A stretch of DNA of 64,000 nucleotides. It comes from Clarireedia homoeocarpa. Its lineage: Eukaryota > Ascomycota > Leotiomycetes > Helotiales > Rutstroemiaceae. The notes under the pieces are model-generated. The model had not been told where the DNA came from. It searched no databases and was given only the letters and a program-made list of their open reading frames with translations. The stretch's first letter is position 1, and each line of letters begins with the position of its first letter. Of the stretch, positions 58,582 through 64,000 are shown in pieces. Where the stretch lies: contig LNKV01000054.1 of the NCBI GenBank assembly GCA_001465935.1, forward strand, positions 173,670-237,669. The letters run 5' to 3'. Made by a program: the position numbers and the translations under genes.

Positions 58582-59888
58582 CTTGGGTATTGGAGAAGTG
58601 AAAGGTGATGTTTATGTTGCATGAAATCTTCACTATTATATGCCAAAAAAATAGTGTGACTTTTTGTTAACAGTTCTTCCGTTAGGTATATCTTCGCATG
58701 TCGTCATTGGTGTGGGGGGGTGGAATAGAGAAGAACATTGCCGGGAAGCATTGCAGCGAGCACCGAACGTTATAAGCTGCTGTGACGGGAATCGTGACGG
58801 CAAATGACTTTTCCGCCGGAATTTTTTCTGGTCTTTGAAAATCGTTGCTATGCTTTAGTCTGGCAATATTCCAGCTTCGCACAAACTCGAGCATAATTCA
58901 CATTTCCGTCAAACCCCCAATCTGGGGTTGTGCGGGGATTAGTGGAGTGGAACTTCTCAACTTAAGCTGGATCTTCCCATAATACAACATATTACAACAA
59001 ATATGAATGGAATAAACGCTTGCGCTTCGGCAGTATATTATCTTGATTGAATATGGTCGTTGTTCAAGCTAGGAATACTCATCATCTGGAAACATTTCCC
59101 CGCTTGACCACTGGTTTCCCACGTGGCTTATGAGAATTGGTGACATGCGGACACAAGGTTGACTATTCAGGAGTGTAAGAAATGCATCGCAGAATCTACC
59201 ATTGCCCGCTTCGATTTCTGCTACGAACGTGTCCAACAGGGCGAAGACTTACATATCTCCCGAACGAGCGAATGCCATTTGTTGTTTTTGGTGGAAGAAG
59301 CAAAGCTTTATCCGTCAATCAAATGGAATCGTGCGTGAAAGATAGTGTCTATATCTCCATGGGAAATAAGCTAGCTTAAGCTGAGCGGTACCTTGATTAC
59401 GCCCTGGGGCGATGATACCAATCTCCGGATCGGTCACAGTAAGAAAGTTTTAGCTATTTAAAATATCAGATAAGTACCTCCGGCGACCGCGAATTCTCGA
59501 CGCATGATGATGATGATGATGAGATGAGAAGGATGCGAAATCATAGCATTAGTGCTATGAGCTCAGTTCTTCTGAGAGTATTCTTCTAGATAATTTAAAT
59601 CTGCACTACAGGAGTTGAGATGCGGTCAGGCTCAATGATAACCTCGGCGGGGGTGTAGCTGCAAGGCAGAAAAAGAGTCCATCAAAATTTAAGCTACATG
59701 ACCATGAATCGATGACTCCCCAGAGTATAACGGTAAAGTGAAAAGTTTCTATCAAACTCGACAAAATACCTCGAACGGTAAATTATCAGACCTTTCATGA
59801 CGGTTAATCTTTCACCAGTCGTGCTCTCTTCCGTTTTAGACCGTGCTCATTTCTTCACCATTCTTTATATGCTCTTAATCCAGCAAAA
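58582..59888. other. intergenic, no supported gene
   Basis: The region contains the promoter of the DUF1593 gene. A short ATG trinucleotide run is at about 59504-59520. No supported frame. Confidence 0.5.
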
Positions 59889-60663
59889 TTATAAAAGATA
59901 TGCAACTAAACCCAGAACTCCAACAGCAGCACCATGTTCAGTCAACCTTTCAGCTTCAGATGTTGAGGTACTAGTCGTAGAAGTATTTGTGACAGAAGCG
60001 GCAGTTCCGGTCTTGGTATTTGCGGCAGATGGCAATACTGAAGTGTGTGATTGTGTTGACGTTCCAGTTTTTTTGGCAGTCCCCGAAGTACGCGATGCTA
60101 TTCCTTCTACTGAGACAGTCGTCTTTTGACCACTCGCCGCCGTATATTCCCCTGTGTCAAGATTCCCGCTTCCCCCAGCATCATCATAAAAAGAGCCTAC
60201 AAGGGGAGAAAATTGAATTGGGTACAGTTTTGGGTTATCTAATTTGATGCTGTGGAATGGGTTTGGAATATTGAGAGCGGGAGCAAAGGCATACCAGTTT
60301 CAATATTTATACATAGGAGCGAGCCATCTCTATACATGAAACAACTCTCACTGCTTGTACAGCTAAGAGTTGCACGTATTTTCAATTTCCGCTTTATCAT
60401 ATCATCACCTGTTGAAACGCATTCAGAGCCTTTTACCAAAGTCATGGAATTACACTCGCCTTCAGCTGCAGTTCCATAGCAAAGTTGAAGACAGTCGATT
60501 TCGTTTCCACATAGGGGTCGCCGGAATAGGAGCCGGAATTGAGACCATTGCTGGAAGAGTCATCGGATGTAGACCAGGCGATTGCATTAGATGTTGTGCA
60601 GTGAGTGGCTAGACTCAAATGCAAGATTGCTAGCCAAAGAGCAGTTCTCTTCAGAATCAGCAT
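59889..60663 (-). pseudogene. secreted, probably GPI-anchored small cysteine-containing protein with a 1-nt frame break
   Basis: The ATG at 60663 opens a signal-peptide-like stretch (LILKRTALWLAILHLSLA), then NGLNSGSYSGDP. At the CCCC run (60514-60517) the frame changes: the downstream sequence reads LCGNEIDCLQLCYGTAAEGE, KGSECVSTGDDM and CTSSESCFMYRDGSLLC only in the -1 frame. A 98-nt intron (60197-60294, GTATGC...TTGTAG) leads to exon 59889-60196: GSFYDDAGGSG, a Ser/Thr-rich region, and a hydrophobic end GAAVGVLGLVAYLL typical of a GPI signal. With one base more in the C run, the joined length would be a multiple of three (225 residues), which supports a single deletion. Either the gene is recently inactivated or the assembly lost one C. 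Confidence 0.7.
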
Positions 60664-60749
60664 TGCTAATACTTTGAGCACACTGACACTTAGTTGAAAA
60701 TGGGTAGTATGCGTGTGTACTGAATGTTTGAGAAGAAAGTTATGAAATC

Positions 60750-60770
60750 AAAAAAAAAAAAAAAAAAAAA
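60750..60770. repeat. 21-nt A homopolymer
   Basis: Uninterrupted A tract 87 bp upstream of the GPI-protein start codon. Confidence 0.95.
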
Positions 60771-62139
60771 CGGATATTTTGTACAGGGAAAATACGGAAG
60801 GGGTACGATTCAAACTTGTAAATAAATAGAGAAAGGCCGGTGCATGGACAGTCAATGTAGGAGCGAAGTGTAGATGAAGCTTGGTGACCAAAAGTACAAG
60901 ACAACAGTAACTTCGAGGATTGTAATTGGCGTGTAAACGACAAAGAACAGGCGAGCTCGGGAAGTCAATTTGATTCCTTGTGATCTGGCTAGTCTGTAGA
61001 CGGCTGGTTGGCATTGTGGAGGCTGAAGAAGCGGCCTTGGCTAGGCTGCTTGATTTGTACCACAGGTGGTTGGGAAAGAAATTTGTTTTCACGCTGCCTC
61101 AGGGGTAGTAACTACACGGCTGCCAAGAGCCACGTTGGTTCTATTCCATCGGTTGCCAAGATTGATTGATTAATTTTTCATTTTAACGACCTTTTGGAGT
61201 CAAGGACTATAGTAGGTCGGCTAGAAGCTAGCTGCTAGCGGCTGAGTGTATATAAGCTACTTACATGTTTTTCCAGTATATTGAAGTAATATGAGGGTCT
61301 AGCCCTAGGCGGTTCCCAAGAGCTTTGGCGTGGAATCAAGAACGTATTTTACCTTCATATGCATCAGGACAGCGGGTGAATCAAGGGTTAAATTTTCGAT
61401 ACGAAGGCTGAAAAAACTGAGGTTAGCAACAGCGGGGCTACTAGCGAAGTCGCGATACTACTCTGTGAAGAGTCGGACCAGTTTGCTTTCCGTTAGATGG
61501 CAAGATGTTAAATACACATGATCACATCGCTGAATGTCGCTCTCGCCTTTGTATTCTCTTGTCTTAGGTCTTTTTATGATCAATCTCCCGCTTTCCAAAC
61601 TTTGCATCGGGAGTCTCTCCAAGTTTATCGGAATTTAACACGATTTTAGTTTTATCTTCTCCACTCTACGCTTATCTTCTGGTGTCTTTCTGACTGTCCT
61701 CAGTTCTCACGCTGTGATCACTTTTTCGCTTTCACGTCGAGAGGAACTCATGGGTTCTTTCTGCAATACATTCGACATGAAATTAGCGACCAACTTCGAT
61801 TGGCTGTGCATCTAGCTCTGATCTGCATACTGAGAAACAATTTAGGGGAGGAGTATGAATCAGTAAGGAAGGGGAGTGGGAAGATCTCTGCGTTCGGATT
61901 GTGGGGGTTGAATGGGTCTCTAGGGTCTTCGTCATGCATATAGGGCAATTAATTAGGCTACGGAAGCAGAAATTAAGCTTAACTTATTTACGAAAACATT
62001 CTGCTGTATGCTGGTATCTCATTCTTGATATTGCTCTCTAGAAAAAGAAACAAACAGAAGAACAGCTTCAATCTGCTAAAAATAACTCAATCAACTAGCA
62101 AAATATATGTTCCGGTCCGTACGTAAATTTCCCCATCTT

Positions 62140-62285
62140 ATGGATGGACGTAGTCCATTCATCAGTAGACTAGTCCATTGGCCAATAGACTGGATTGATA
62201 ACTAGACTAGTCTATTGGCCAATGGGTATAGTCGACGTGTAAATTGAGGCTATTCATAAATAGACTTAGTTTATTCATTAATGCC
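62140..62285. repeat. degenerate short repeats with TTGGCCAAT palindromes
   Basis: Segments such as agactagtccattggccaat and agactagtctattggccaat, plus several (t/a)agtccattcat variants, recur within 150 bp. They flank the AT-rich block and may be part of a decayed element. Confidence 0.6.
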
Positions 62286-62368
62286 CTAAAGTAGGTAGTA
62301 TCCACTGTACAAATATATAGTTCTAATAGTTGATAATCCTTCTTCCTTCTATTTTATATACTTAGCTT

Positions 62369-62455
62369 AGGCTGCGCATCGGGTACCCGCGGGTCACCCG
62401 TGGATCTTTTCAACCCGACCCGCGGGTACCCGACCTACAGGTCGGGTTATTAGTA
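62369..62455. mobile_element. palindromic GC-rich motif, candidate transposon terminus
   Basis: A 15-bp arm at 62380-62394 (cgggtacccgcgggt) is perfectly inverted at 62418-62432, and a further small palindrome (cgacctacaggtcg) follows. It is an island of about 60% GC directly bordering more than 1.5 kb of very AT-rich DNA. CGGGTACCCG/ACCCG-rich subterminal sequence is something I associate with hAT-type elements, but no terminal repeat or target duplication can be shown because the window ends. Confidence 0.45.
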
Positions 62456-62459
62456 ATTA

Positions 62460-64000
62460 AAAAACTCGATCTGTAAGTAACCCGACAGGTTGCTAAAAAC
62501 CCGATATATAATATTATATAATATAAAGAAACTAGATATATATATTAATCTTTATACTAATCAGATAAATAAAGATAAAATATAATCTTAATCTATCTAT
62601 TTTAAATCCAATAAAATAAATATAGAAAATTCATTATATTAATTCAGTTAATATATTATAATTCGCTTTTAAATATAAATTTATATTAAGAAATCAATAT
62701 AATTTATATTTGATTATAAATACTTTCGAATAAAATATTCAAATTATTATTATAATAAAAAATATTTATTAAAACTAAAAATCTAAATAAATAAAAAAAA
62801 CTTAGAATTATTATCTAGTAAGATTTTTAATTTAGAGATTATTTATATAAAAGTAATTTAAAATATAATTATATATTTTTCAGATTAATTATATATTTTT
62901 AATTTAAATAATAATTCTTTTAATATAAATAGCTATTAAGTTAGTTATTATAATAAACGATTAGTATAATAATTAATATAATAAATATATATAATTAAAA
63001 TATACTTTCAAATTCTTAAACAAGTATAACTTTTATAACTTCTTATAATATAAATAATATAATAGATTAAATTCTTAAATTAGATATTATTAAATATATA
63101 ATCTCTTTAATAAAATATTTAAATAAAAGTTTTAAAAGTAAAAGATTAATAAAGATCTAGTATTTATAAATTTTTTATAATACTTATACTTTAGAAAAAT
63201 ATTAATAAAATATAGTCTATTAATTATTATACTAATCAATTTACTATTAGACTTTATATAATATTTAATCTTTTTAATAGATAGTAAAATATATTTTCTA
63301 TTAGTAATTAGATATATACTATTATTAGCTTTATTATCTATAAAAAAACTTATATTTATTAGCTTTTTAAAAACTATTCTAATTATATTAAAAGCTTTTT
63401 TAATAGTTTTAGTTTTAATAAAATTAAATATTTTTTTTAATTTAATAGAAGATAATATATTAATAAATAATTTAGATTTAATATCTTTTTTAAGAAATTT
63501 TTTAATATATTTATTTAGTTTTTCTATTTCGAGATTAGTATATAAATAGAATATAATTAAGAAAAATAATTATTTGATTTTCTTAAAATAGAAATATTAT
63601 CTTTTTTATTATTATTACTTATTTTTATAATAAACTATTTTCTTTTAACTAACTTTTTATAAATTAATAAAGATATTTTTAAGATTAATTAATATAAAAA
63701 TTAATAAAAAAAATATTAAACTTACTAATAAATAATCTATTATTCTTATTGAATTTTAAGATTTTTCTTTAATTTAAAAGAAAAAAAAAGTTTTATATAA
63801 TATCTTCTAAATAATCTTCTTAAAGATTAGAAAAATTTTTTAAATAATATTAGAATATATTTATAGTTAAATAAAATAGTTTAGAAATAATTAAAATAAA
63901 GATAATAATATTATAATATTCTTTAAACTAATTATATTTAAGATTCTTTTTAGATTAATATAATAATTATTATAAAGATTTATAAATTTATAATAACTTT
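62460..64000. mobile_element. AT-rich block, probably a RIP-degraded repeat
   Basis: Base composition falls to almost only A and T, with very few C and G left and no open frame over 60 codons. This is the classic appearance of repeat-induced point mutation acting on a transposon in filamentous ascomycetes. The original element cannot be identified by eye. The block continues past the window edge. Confidence 0.75.

Larger units (their letters stand above)
60664..62340. other. intergenic region approaching the AT-rich block
   Basis: Contains a 21-nt A tract (60750-60770) and repeated TTGGCCAAT-containing segments at about 62160-62230. No coding frame is supported. Confidence 0.55.

Noticed and set aside
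62460..64000. Mitochondrial DNA insertion as the source of the AT-rich block
   Set aside because: No mitochondrial coding frame or tRNA is visible and the composition is more extreme than expected for fungal mitochondrial DNA; RIP is the simpler explanation.

Overview
The window is nuclear DNA of a filamentous ascomycete. Genes carry short (about 47-200 nt) GT-AG introns, intergenic stretches are long and rich in microsatellites, and the right end drops into an extremely AT-rich block of the kind produced by repeat-induced point mutation. The protein set (LaeA-like methyltransferases, CorA-like channel, CAP10 glycosyltransferase, ApsB/Mto1, DUF2985 and DUF1593 proteins) fits Pezizomycotina. 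A leotiomycete is my best guess, but that is inference, because no marker gene settles it.

Left part (1-16 kb): 5' end of an Sro7/tomosyn-like exocytosis gene (cut by the window edge), a small zinc-ribbon-like protein, a PP28-type phosphoprotein, a six-exon CorA-like transporter, a multi-exon gene of unknown function with an ambiguous 3' end (8.9-10.8 kb), a 96-aa two-exon small gene and an AMSH-type JAMM deubiquitinase. About 1-1.7 kb of gene-free DNA separates many of them.

Middle part (16-33 kb): an mtTFB/Mtf1-like mitochondrial transcription factor whose N-terminus is a tandem array of basic 25-residue repeats; then a stretch with a LaeA-like methyltransferase, a truncated berberine-bridge-type oxidase and a 2-oxoglutarate/Fe(II) dioxygenase, which may be the remnant of a small specialised-metabolism group; a disordered 401-aa protein; an 84-aa stress-type small protein; a four-pass membrane protein; and arginase.

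Right-middle part (33-48.5 kb): the 1,528-aa CM1-motif microtubule-organising protein (ApsB/Mto1), divergent from arginase; a microsatellite-rich gap; a CAP10 glycosyltransferase; a repeat-rich gap ending in a perfect 41-bp inverted repeat; a second LaeA-like methyltransferase with eight exons; and an eight-exon MFS sugar transporter.

Right end (48.5-64 kb): gene-poor. It holds a decayed gene resembling the fungal PD-(D/E)XK nuclease-like family, a DUF2985 membrane protein with a probable GC-AG intron, a secreted DUF1593 nucleoside-hydrolase-like protein, and a secreted, probably GPI-anchored cysteine-containing protein whose frame is broken by what looks like one missing C. From about 62.3 kb the sequence becomes AT-rich, beginning with a palindromic CGGGTACCCG-type element that suggests a transposon end. 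Most genes look like ordinary housekeeping or membrane-transport genes. The unusual signals are the Mtf1 repeats, the inverted repeat, the decayed genes and the AT-rich terminus.
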